Source: Nereocystis luetkeana
Lineage: Eukaryota; Sar; Phaeophyceae; Laminariales; Laminariaceae
DNA: 64,000 nt
Direction: 5' to 3'
Assembly: GCA_031213475.1 (NCBI GenBank)
Contig: JARUPZ010000011.1
Span: 5,568,513 to 5,632,512, forward strand
In this document: in pieces, positions 32,926-43,800 of the stretch
Layout of the letters: the number at the start of each line of letters is the position of its first letter
How positions within the stretch are numbered: position 1 is the stretch's first letter
Made by a program: the position numbers and the translations under genes
The notes under the pieces: model-generated
The model's input: only the letters and a program-made list of their open reading frames with translations
The model's database searches: none
What the model was told of the DNA's origin: nothing

Positions 32926-33185
32926 TTTGATCTGTACCGCACAGATAGACAGATACATAGATAGATAGATCCTCCAGCAACAAACCATCTCACTATTATT
33001 TAGATGATCTATCTGATCCTTGATCTGTACCGCACAGATAGATAGATAGATAGATCCTCCAGCAACAAACCATCTCACTATTATATAGATGATCTATCTG
33101 ATCCTTGATCTGTACCGCACAGATATATAGATAGATAGATAGATCCTCGAGCAACAAACCATCTCACTAGATGATCTCTCTGATC
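32926..33185. repeat. 85-93-bp tandem repeat with GATC palindromes, three units
   Basis: Units begin GATCTGTACCGCACAGAT at 32929, 33022 and 33107; each carries a GATA/TAGA microsatellite and CAACAAACCATCTCACTA. Confidence 0.9.
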
Positions 33186-33479
33186 CACACCGCGATCCAT
33201 CTGTGCGACGTGCGGGTAGCACGGCTGGGACCGGCTGCGGTCGTTCCGAAGGGCACACCAGCGTCGCGGTGTAGACTTCGTGCCCTCGTAACGGTAAAAA
33301 AAGCCTCCGGCGAGCCCCCCCCCCCCCCCGCCCTGCCCCGCGCCCTGCCCCGCCCCCACGCGATCTCAGATGAACTTGGAAGCCTCCACAAGGTCTGGGC
33401 GAGAGCCACGAGACATGCACACATCAGCGATGAGGGGAGCGGTCGGGTCGGAGAGTTGGCTTGGGCATGGGTTGTGGTT

Positions 33480-33720
33480 GGGACCTCTCTGATCTAGATC
33501 GTGATCTAAATAAATGAGACGTCTGATGTATCTGGTTTATCTGACTTATCTGATCCAGACCGTGATCTATCTTGATCTACAGTAGCTCGTGATTCATCTC
33601 ATCTCTCTGATCTAGATCGTGTTATCTTTATATTTTATCTAAATCGTGACATATCTGATCTATAGATCGTGATCTATCTGATCTATCTGATTTATTAGAT
33701 CCGCCCCGGGGTGTGATCGC
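33480..33720. repeat. GATCTATCTGATC-rich field
   Basis: Degenerate continuation of the GATC repeat. Related sequence returns at 36230-36450 and 60770-61070. Confidence 0.75.
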
Positions 33721-34004
33721 TCAACTCGATTATTTCCAAAACCGGAACAAACAGCTGGTCGAGAGAAAGAAGAGAGCCTCTCGAAAACAGTTCGCTGGAT
33801 TTCGTCAGCAACCTTGCGGCCGTTCTTAAGGGACAACGAGCGCCGAAAAACAAATTCAACGCTTTCCACGGGCAGTGCAAGTAGTAGTACCAGTTCATTT
33901 ACGTCACTGGTTTTTGTAGTGCTGGCGGAGTTGGATACCCTTCGCGGGGAATGCTCCCCGGCAATGATCGGGGACGTGGGTGGTATCATAGCTGTATGCC
34001 GCAC
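33660..34004 (-). other. Unassigned 114-codon open frame
   Basis: Normal-looking composition (VNELVLLLALPVESVEFVF, NGRKVADEIQRTVFERLSSF), downstream of the CDF stop on the same strand. No family recognised and no ATG-with-context argument; it may be chance or CDF 3' sequence. Confidence 0.2.
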
Positions 34005-34405
34005 CTCGCCCAGACAGTCGGGAAGACGTTGGCGATCGTTGATATTCGTGTGGTGGCTTTCTGGTTCGATTTGCTCTTTTTACTCACTGCATGCCCACGA
34101 GTCATTCACTCTCGACAGCACCCCAGACAGCGGGCGTGCTCCTCGCTTGTGCTCCACGACTACCCTGCCTTCCGTACGGTGCAGGCAGAGCACCGCAGAC
34201 AGCAACCGCCGCAGTCAGCGGCCACGAGTTTGGTTGATAGTGGGAACGGGGGGAGGGGGACTCTCCTCTGCTGTAGTTGAGTGGGATATTACCGGAGGCC
34301 ATCTTAGTTCGGTTTGCACATCGAAATAATTTTCAACGTGTGCGCCTTCTTTCTCTCGTGTGTGTGTGTGTGTTTCAGCTGTGGGGGAAACGCCGTGCTT
34401 CCTAA

Positions 34406-34503
34406 TTAACCTTTTTAGAACCGCAGTCCCCGTTTTGGGACAAACTACTTGAAATTTGACTGGTTTTGTCCCCAAAACGGGACTGCGGTTCTAAAAGGGT
34501 TAA
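34406..34503. mobile_element. TTAA-type MITE, near-perfect palindrome
   Basis: Arms AGAACCGCAGTCCCCGTTTT and its complement, with TTAA at both ends. Best copy for defining the family. Confidence 0.92.
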
Positions 34504-34666
34504 CAGCCGATTTATTTTTTTTTTCATTCATGGTTTTTCGGATCTTCCTACGAGGGCTCCCGCTCCTTTTCTTTGTGGGACCACCGAACTCCTTCATCCG
34601 AGAGTTAATGCGATCACAACAACAACGACAACAACAACAACAACAAACAACAACAAACAACAGCGG

Positions 34667-34843
34667 TCAGGTCCAAAGAAGGGCAACCATGTATTCATGG
34701 CGTCGCCTACCGAGGTGGACCTCCGTGGAGCAGAGGTCGGATACGTGCTGGGAGAGGGTGCGCTTTGTCCGACGCGCGATGTCCGCCGCGTCGCGTATCT
34801 TGAGATTTGGGTCGACACGGATGAAGACTTCAGCAGTTGTTAC
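34667..34843 (-). CDS. CDF exon G, C-terminal end and stop
   Basis: 58 codons plus TGA, acceptor TTCTGCAG. VTTAEVFIRVDPNLKIRDAA and LCSTEVHLG complete the ferredoxin-like cytosolic domain. An AATAAA lies 151 nt past the stop (34511-34516, minus), a possible polyadenylation signal, just before a TTAA-type MITE. Confidence 0.9.
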   Translation of the reverse strand, partial: VTTAEVFIRVDPNLKIRDAADIARRTKRTLSQHVSDLCSTEVHLGRRRHEYMVALLWT

Positions 34844-35692
34844 CTGCAGAAAAAAAACAAGAGCAGAAAACATCACAAAACCGCAACACAATTTAAAAAA
34901 AATAAAAAATAAAAAAAACAAAACACACACCCTGTACGAGTACGTAACGAAACAAAAAAAATGCAAAGAAAACACAAAAACAGCACGTAACGAAACAAAG
35001 ACGAAAAAAATACGGAGTACTAGACAAAAAACAAAACCAATTTTGTACAAGCATACATAGAACCATTCATAAAAAATAACTATTACGGGGGACCATAGTT
35101 AATAGGACCCAATATTGTTGGTAAAATGGTTAAATATATACCCTGGTAGCCTTTTTAATGTATATCATAGGTCCTATTAACTACAGTACCAGGTAAATAA
35201 GAAGGACCAGGCAATGCAGCAACAAGCGAATACAAGGCCAAGCTACACTCAGCGAAGAAAGAGGGGAAATAGAAGGACGCACAATCATAACCCTCCCTCA
35301 CCGTTCAATGAGAAGCGTCACTATTTACGGGGGACCATAGTTAAAAGGACCTACGGTATACATAAAAAAAACTATATATTTAACCATTTTTACTGACAAT
35401 ATTTGGTCCTATTAACTATGCCCCCCCCCTGTAATATGAGATAGTGAGAGAGAGGACGGCGGGCGCTGGGGGGGGGGGGGGGGGGGGGGGCGGCGGCGAG
35501 CAACGAGGAGAGCAATAATTCCATGAAGCAGATAACCAAGAGCAACGGCAGAGCTCTCCCACAAATAATAGTTTAGGGTGATACGGCGGTATACCTGGTA
35601 CGGTCAAAGACACGTTAACAATAACACCAACAGCAACTAATCAACAGCAGCAGCACCAACCGCACCAACAGCAGCAGCAGCGACAACAGCAC

Positions 35693-35744
<52 letters not shown>

Positions 35745-38700
35745 GGCAGCACCACCGACAGCAGTAGCAGCAACTCCATCACCACCAACAGCAACAGCTT
35801 CCCCAACAACTACAACAACACCAAAACCATCACACCCTCTCCACCTCCACCACCACCACCACAAAAAAAAAAGAAGCTCTCACCATGTTGATGTAGTGCA
35901 CATGATCTTCGGGACGGTCTCAATCTCGGGGAGCTTTTCCGCCAGCACGCTCCGAATGTCCTGCGCCAAGCAACGCCAACCAATAAGTAAAAAACCCGTC
36001 AAGAGGGGCGACGGAAAAAAAAAAAAAAAAAAAAAAAACGGGGCTCGAGAGCGAGAGGAGACAAAACTTGCAGAACTGAATCACACAAAAACGTAAATTT
36101 TCGTGCGTGTGTGTATGTTTTTTGTTCATTTCAACCCATTGAAAAAAAATACCTTCCAGCTCATCAACTCGCACCTGGTAATTTACAGTGGTACATATAT
36201 ACTCTTGCCCCGAACGTTTGGATCAAATAGTAAGCATTACCCTGCAAACTATCCACACCTCAAGACAAACAGATCATGATCTATCTATCTATCTATCTAT
36301 CTACTACTATCTATCTATCTACTACATATATGTACATATCAGATAGATCATCTAGTTCATTCACCACCTACCGTTGCGTGAGAGTATTTCCCCCGAAAGA
36401 TTTATAGATCACCGAGCGGGAATGATCTGTATGATCTGCAGACGATCTGTTGGAGGTTGCGAAACTATCCGTCATTTTTTGTAAAGGAGGCTGTACCCTC
36501 GCGCGGCATTCTGCTAAAAACAAAAAAAAAGGAGCTGTGGTCACTCGGTTTCTTTCCCTTTTTTCTCTGCCCCCGGTACTCCTCCCCCTTCACTTTTTTC
36601 AACACGCATGAATTATCATCCAGCAATCCCGCTGCTCGCCGACTTTCATCGAATTTCGCTATAATGCACAGCAGTATGTATGTACTCTGGTGGGTGTACC
36701 GTGGTAAGCATAAAAGTAGCCCCACAAGAAACTCAGGGAGCTACGAAATTATGGAGCGGTTATAGTTCAAGCTATTACACGGGGGACCAGAGTTAATAGG
36801 ACCTACGTTACACACAAAAAAAAACTACCAGGTGTATATTCACCTCTTTTTTATCAACAACATTGGTCCTATTTACTCTAGACCCCCGTAATAGTGAAGG
36901 ACAACACCCTTTCTTGAAATAAGAAAATAAAATATTCACAGTAACATGCCTGGGCCAGCATCCCAGTCTCTCATCAGAGGACCGGCCGGCCCTCTCACGA
37001 GAGAAAGAGCCCCACCAGAAAACCCAGCCAGACGTGTCCGGGGAAATAAGAATTTCAGCGAGGAATGCCCCCTTCTCTTGCAGGAGACAGCTGTTACGGG
37101 GACCACAGTAAACGGGACCTATGGTACACACACACACAAACCTCTACGTTTTACCCATTTTTACCACATGTGGTCCTATTTACTACGCGCCCCCCGCAAA
37201 TGACCTGGGCAATCATCCCAGTTTTCTTATTGGAGAAACCGGTGCTACACGACCGGCCCCCCCCCTCTCACAAGAAAAAGAGCCCCCACAATGAACCCAG
37301 CCAGACACATGTCCAGGGAAATAAGAACCTCGGGAGCGGTTTACAGTGAAGTTACGTACAGCGAGCAGTGCGGAGTATGCCACTATTGGGCGGAAATACT
37401 AGGACCGCTTACACATCAACACAAAAAGACAAATCGGTCATTACATAAAACAGACGCCGGGAGACGTATCCCAGTTTCTTATTTAGAGAGGCCGGTTGCC
37501 GCTTGCCGTGTCGTACGCCGACGGCCGCAGCCATTACGGTGGGGGGGGGGCTATTAAATAGGACCTATGGTACGCACAAAAACCTAGACATTTCCACATT
37601 TTCACCAACAATATTTGGTCCTATTTATTTAGGGTCCCCCAGTAATAAGAAAAAGAAATCCTGCGCGTACACAGAGCCCCCCTACCATCCGTTAGCGCTA
37701 TATAACCCATTTCAGGGGGGGGCACAAAACTGCCCACCAGTAGAATGTGTGCGTGGTTTCTCCACAGAAGGGGGACTACAGTACTGCGCCTTTGCCCTAT
37801 TACGGGGGACCATAGTAAATAGGACCTACGGTACAGACAAAACCCTACCTGGTATATATTTACCTATTTTTACTGACAATATTCGGTCCTGTTTACTGTG
37901 GTCCCCCGTAAATAAAAGGGCTGAGAGGTACGAGTATTCGAAGGAAGCTCTCGAGGATAACACAGAGACTCAAACAATGGTAGACAGCAGCGAAAGGGGC
38001 AGATTAGAGGTAGCTTAACACGCTGCGCGAGCCTGCGCGAGGGGGGGGGGGGGGGACACAAACAAAAGACGGGCAACCATAACAGGGCGCGGGAAACCAA
38101 AAAGGCCACCTGGCGACAAAACGAAGTCGGCGGGAAACTGCCACGCGGGTAAATACTTCAGTACTTCATTTGTACGTACTGGTAGGCTACCGAACCGGAA
38201 CATCCACCATTTGTGCCTACGCCTCTCATCGTGGGCATATGTGATACTGGTAAATACTTTCCAGCGTGTTGGTGGCAGCGTTCCGGAGAGCCACGGACAG
38301 ACACAGATAACTTTTTCGATCACGGAGCAAATATCCCGCGACGGGTGTTTCGCGAGTCTGTCGAATAACCGATCCCGTTTTCGCAAGAGGTCGGTGCAAA
38401 AACAAATATCCAATCCTCCCCCCTCCACCCGCGCCCCCCCTTTCCTCCCCCCCCTCCCCCTCTCTACTAGGAGTAGGAACGGTCTTCCGTCTAGAAAAGG
38501 ATGCGTGGTCAATATGCCAAGTGACTGAGGCAAGCCAAGTTACCGAGGCAAGCAAAAACAAAAAGTTCCCCTTCCCCCCCCCCAATCCAAGGCAAAAACC
38601 CATGATGAAAACCCACCTGCTCGATGTCCTCCTGTGGCCGCAGGCTGCTCATGGCCGGGCACGGCTTGGTCTCTACCGCGATATTGACCATAACCGTCCG

Positions 38701-40820
38701 GCAATGCAAAGGGGAGTTCCTCCAAAATCTTCCACCTCACGCGTTGCCCAATCTTCGCGTGTGCGTCAAAACAGCGTAAGGGGAGGTTATCAGGGTAGCG
38801 GAGGCAGCCGAGGTAAAAAAATCAAGGGAGTTCGAGGGTCAGGGCAAACATAGCCGACAAGGGGGTCCGTGTAAGCAGGCCGGNNNNNNNNNNNNNNNNN
38901 NNNNNNNNNNNNNNNNNNNNNNNNNNNNNNNNNNNNNNNNNNNNNNNNNNNNNNNNNNNNNNNNNNNNNNNNNNNNNNNNNNNGAAGAAAAGGAAAGACG
39001 GAAAAAGCAATCAATAAATCAATACATGAGTCAATAAATCAACAATCCAACAGAATCAATCAACAAAACAAACAAAAAAAACAATGCACATATTATAATG
39101 AAAATAAATCAACCCATACAATACAAAATAAATCAATGAATCAATAAACCAATAACCAATAAATCAATAAACCAATAAATCAAAGTCATGAGTGATCTAT
39201 GCTGAAGATCATGCTGCACATTGTCGGATGGCAAGATAAATAATAATAAATCAATGAATGGATAAATGAATGAATGAATACATCAACACATCATTAGATC
39301 AATAAATCAACAAATCAACACCAAGACGATGTTCGACCGGTCCACCACGCGGGAGGCGCGACAGCCTCCCACCGTCGCGTGTGTCACTGCGAGCGCGTAC
39401 ACTTTTCCTCACAGCAGCACTCAGCTTCCGCCACAGGGACTCTCCGTACAATCACCATCACCACCACCCTGCTCAGTACACCGCGCCACTTACCACCTAC
39501 GTACGCCCAAGCACCAGCACCCTCTGCGTACGGCACCGCGCCACCACCACCACCACCACCACCACCACCACCATCTGCGGACGGCAACGCACCACCGCCC
39601 CCGCCCCCACCGGCATACGGGAGCGCACCACCACACCCGACACCTTACATAATCTGGGGCACTTGGAGCAAAAACCACCACCGCAAAAAAAAACTACAGC
39701 CGCCGCCGCCGCCGAACGAGTACGCCAAAGCGAAACACGTCCGCCAGCTTTACCTCCCTCACCGTGTCTGGAAAAGTAATCAACGCTCGTGCAGTACATG
39801 AACAAACCTAGCGGTCCTTACAATTCCGGACAATACAGCCCTCCGAAAAAAACACCAGAAGAGGGCGACAAAAGTCGACCCCCCCCCCCCCCCCCCCCCT
39901 CATCCCCCCCCCTCCCAACCCATACAGGGAGGGGGCGGGTGCACTCCACAACTACACTACAAACCGAACCGCTTCTTAAACAAGAAAAACCAAGCGCGCG
40001 TAGGGGGCGGGGGGAGGGGGGGGGGGGGGGGGTGGGGGGGGGGGGGGGGGGCGAATTTCCGGGCTTCCTATTGCGTACGACGCATGCCGGAGCCCCGCCG
40101 ATAAACTGAACCACCCAACTATTAATGAATACAACGACGGAGACGTCGGGTGGCTCGGGCTTGGGGTTTGCCTGGGGGTGGGGGTTGGGGTTGGCGTTGG
40201 TGTTGGCGTTGTCGTTAGGGTTGGCGTTGGGGTTGAGATGAGTGGTCAGGGCTAGTGTTGGGTAAAGGCGCTAGAGTTGGAGTTGAGTTAGAACTGCGGG
40301 AGAAGGGGGGAGGGGGGGGGGGTGGGTGGGGTGGGGGGGGGGGTGGGGCGTACTCATTTGTTGCTTGCCTTAGTCATTTTTACCCTTGACCACGCATCCC
40401 AATGGAGACGGAGGGCGCTTGTGCCCCCCTCCCCCCCCCTCCCCCCCTCCTCTGCCCCCCCCGCTGTGCTACAAGTACAGGCGAGGTTGTGCTGCAAGCA
40501 AGCATAGCGGTCACGTATCGGGCATGTCGCACCTCCCGTGCCCGTAGGGGTGGTCGTCATCGGGCGGCAATCGGCTCAGGCGAACGGCCCAGAGGGTAAC
40601 GGCGTCCGACAGCAGGTCCGACAGCGAGTGCCCAGCATCCGCGATCATCGCCGCCGAGTGCCCGAATATGCCCGCAAAAAACTTTTTTGTTTTTTTAACA
40701 AGTTCGTAACATATTATATATATATGTGTAAGGTATGCATTTGCAGTTGTAGAAACGCGTGCGACAACACACGAGGCGGGAGGGGAGGGATGGGGAAAGG
40801 ACGTGAGGAAGGCGGGGGAA

Positions 40821-40855
<35 letters not shown>

Positions 40856-43800
40856 GGGGGTTGTACTCGATAGGAGAGATGTACTCGATCCCATGCATGG
40901 CCGTAGTCGTATGACCATAGAGGGGGGGGGGGGCGAAGGAACAGGGGGCGGGGGGCGGCGTTGCTCATATTGTTGCTTGCCTCAAGTCATGGGGAACATC
41001 GGCCACGCATCCGTCCGTTTCGAGGCAGAGCACCTTTCCTAAGGAGCAGGGGGATGCGCACCCTTCACCATGCATGGCCGTAGTCGTACGACCATAGACC
41101 CTCGCATCCCTACAACACCGGAACGGAGCACGTCGGGTCTCCATCGACCAGGCAGGCATCGCTAATGATACGTAGCACCAAAAGCGCGAAGCGCCGTGAG
41201 GTGTTCGGCGAGTCGAACGGGAGTATTCGCAGGCAAAAACGGCTAGGGCACCTGGCTCGGCCTCCTTCTCACGCTGGTATGTGCGTAGCTTTTGCTTTTC
41301 GCTTCACCTTCGCTTCGTGTATCCATGATGCATCAAGAGTCGAAGTAAAACGGTCGGTTGCGCCGGAATATGCCCAAAATCTCGACAGGATGAAAAAAAA
41401 AAGGAGAAAAAAAGAAAAAGAAAAAAATAAATAAGAAAAAAAAAGAAAAAAAGAAGAAAAAAAAAGAAGGAAAAAAAGAAGAAAAAAAAGAAGAAAAAAA
41501 AGAAGAAAAAAAAGAAGAAAAAAAGAAGAAAAAAAAAGAAGAAAAAAGAAAAAGAAAAAAAAGAAGACACCACAACAAAGAACGCTTACACCCCAAAGAA
41601 ACAAAAACACACAGGAAGCACAAGCAAGCAAAACATATTTTCTCGCACCTTAAACCCCGCCAAGCCAATGTTGACGAACGCTCCGATCCACGTGATAGTG
41701 TCCACCTCTCTCGCCGACTCCCTCGACCTATCCTGGCTGCTGCTGGCCAGCTCGGAGTGGGCTTTCCACCCCGAGTATCTGGGGTATGTGGCGGGGAGGG
41801 GGGGGGGGGGGGGGGGGGATTTCCGTTCAAGAAAGCCAGCTTCTTCGCAACGTGGAACGGGGGGTATTTTCTACTCAAGGGAGGCGTTTTCTATTCAAGG
41901 GGTGCGTTTTCCATTCAAAGAAGGTGTTGTTCATTTCAGGGAGAAGTTATCCACTCCAGGAAGGCGTTTTCCATCCCAGGAAGGCGTTTTCCACTCAAAG
42001 GGGGGATCTCATGCAAGGGGTGCGTTTTCCAAACAAAGGAAGCGCTCCCGACTCAAAGGAGGGGCCTTCATCCACCCCAGGATACCATGGAGGAGTTTTC
42101 CACTCAAGGGTGTGTGTTTTCTATTCGAGGGAGGCGTTTTCCCACTCAAGCGGGGCGTTTTCCAATGCAAGGGATGCGGTTTCCATTCAAAGGAGGCGCT
42201 TTCGATTCAAGGGGGGCGTTTTCCATTCCAGCATTCCATGGAGGCGTTTTCTTCTCAAGGGAGACGTTTTCCATTCAAGGCATGCATTATCCATTCAGAC
42301 GAGGCGATACCCATTCAAGGGGGTGCGGTTTTCTTTCGAGGGGGGGCGTGTTCCATTCCACAGAGATGCAGGGATGGCGAAAAAATCGAGGCGCGGAAGA
42401 ACGGAGCTCGTAGGGCCGGGGAGGCAGATGATGACGTGGGGAAGGGAGTCAGCAGGGACAGACAGAGCCAGCCGGTGCAACATCATCAGCAGCAATAGCC
42501 ACAGCACGACTGTAATGAATTACAACGACATCATCATCATCATCATCCTCATCACCACCACCATCACCACCACCACCACCACCACCACCACCACCACCAC
42601 CACCACCATCACCGCCACCATCATTATAATCATCATCAACGCCACAAATAGCAACGCCGCCACCGCCAACGACAGCAAAAACGCGCGGGCCTTCACCAAA
42701 ACCAATGCCAAAATCGACGTGTACGTACTGCCGGCTTTTAATGTCCCGAGCAATCGCGAGAAGGCTACCCATAGCACAGGGCAAGGGTAACCGACGCCAA
42801 GGGTCTGCTGGAGGTGCTGCTGTCGCTTTACAGGAAAGTCTCGCAGCAGGGTAGTTATACGTAGCTGTCGTCAACTTCTGTGTTTTAGTGGGGGGGGAAA
42901 GCAGTATCACTCTGTCCCGATGAATCCCGAACTATAAATCCCGAACTATGAATCCCGAACCATGACATATGCTGAGTAATATAGAAACGGCCCTCATGTA
43001 CTTCGGGACATGATAAAAAAACACGCCACGGGTACATGTCTATGCGCATTGTTTTCGTTTTTGGTTGTTAATAAGGCCAAAAAAAAGGTGCCACTCGGAA
43101 CTGAACTACAATAATCATACATATAAAATAAACTTGCCAGGTATATATAGCAGGTACATATTAATAATGTGTGCGTTTTTCTTGTTGAAATTAAAAAAAA
43201 AAAAAAACTCAAAATAAAGGTACGTACACGCACCACTATATGCCAGGTATATATAGCAAGTACACTACATGCCAGGTATATATAGCAGGTACATATTAAT
43301 AATGTGTGCGTTTTTCTTGTTGAAATAAAATAAAAAATAAACTCAAAATAAAGGTACGTACACGCACCACTCAGTACCGAATATGTAGAGACGGTTCCTA
43401 TGATACGTAGTGTTATTGAATCCAGATGGACCCTTGCATCTAGGGACAACGGAGGTATACCTTGTTGGGCAGCGTAGGGGCGGAGGCGAGCGGACGCCTC
43501 AGGCAACTACACCACTGGCCCGTTCCACAGTGGCGGTCTACATATAGTTGCCGGTATGATGTGCGCTAGCGAACAATACCGGCACTATCTATACCGGCAA
43601 CCGGCACTACTACTCCTCAGCCCCTTTGGGACCGCAGTCCCGTTTTGGGGACAAACCAGTCAGTTTTTAAGTAGTTAGGGCCCAAAACGGGACCGCAGCC
43701 CCAAGAGGGTTAAATCCCATCTGTGACAAAGCGAACTCATAGGCACTACAATAGCGGGCACCGGGCACTATTCAACCAGCACTAGTAGTCATCAACCGGC

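Noticed and set aside
39321-39420. TM3 exon of the CDF
   Set aside because: A minus-strand segment (VYALAVTHATVGG, VVDRSNIVL) looks coding-like, but it is not hydrophobic enough and its phase does not follow exon C.
41786-42790. 334-codon plus-strand frame
   Set aside because: Minisatellite followed by CAT/CAC repeat; open in all three frames and antisense to a CDF intron. Kept only as a curiosity.
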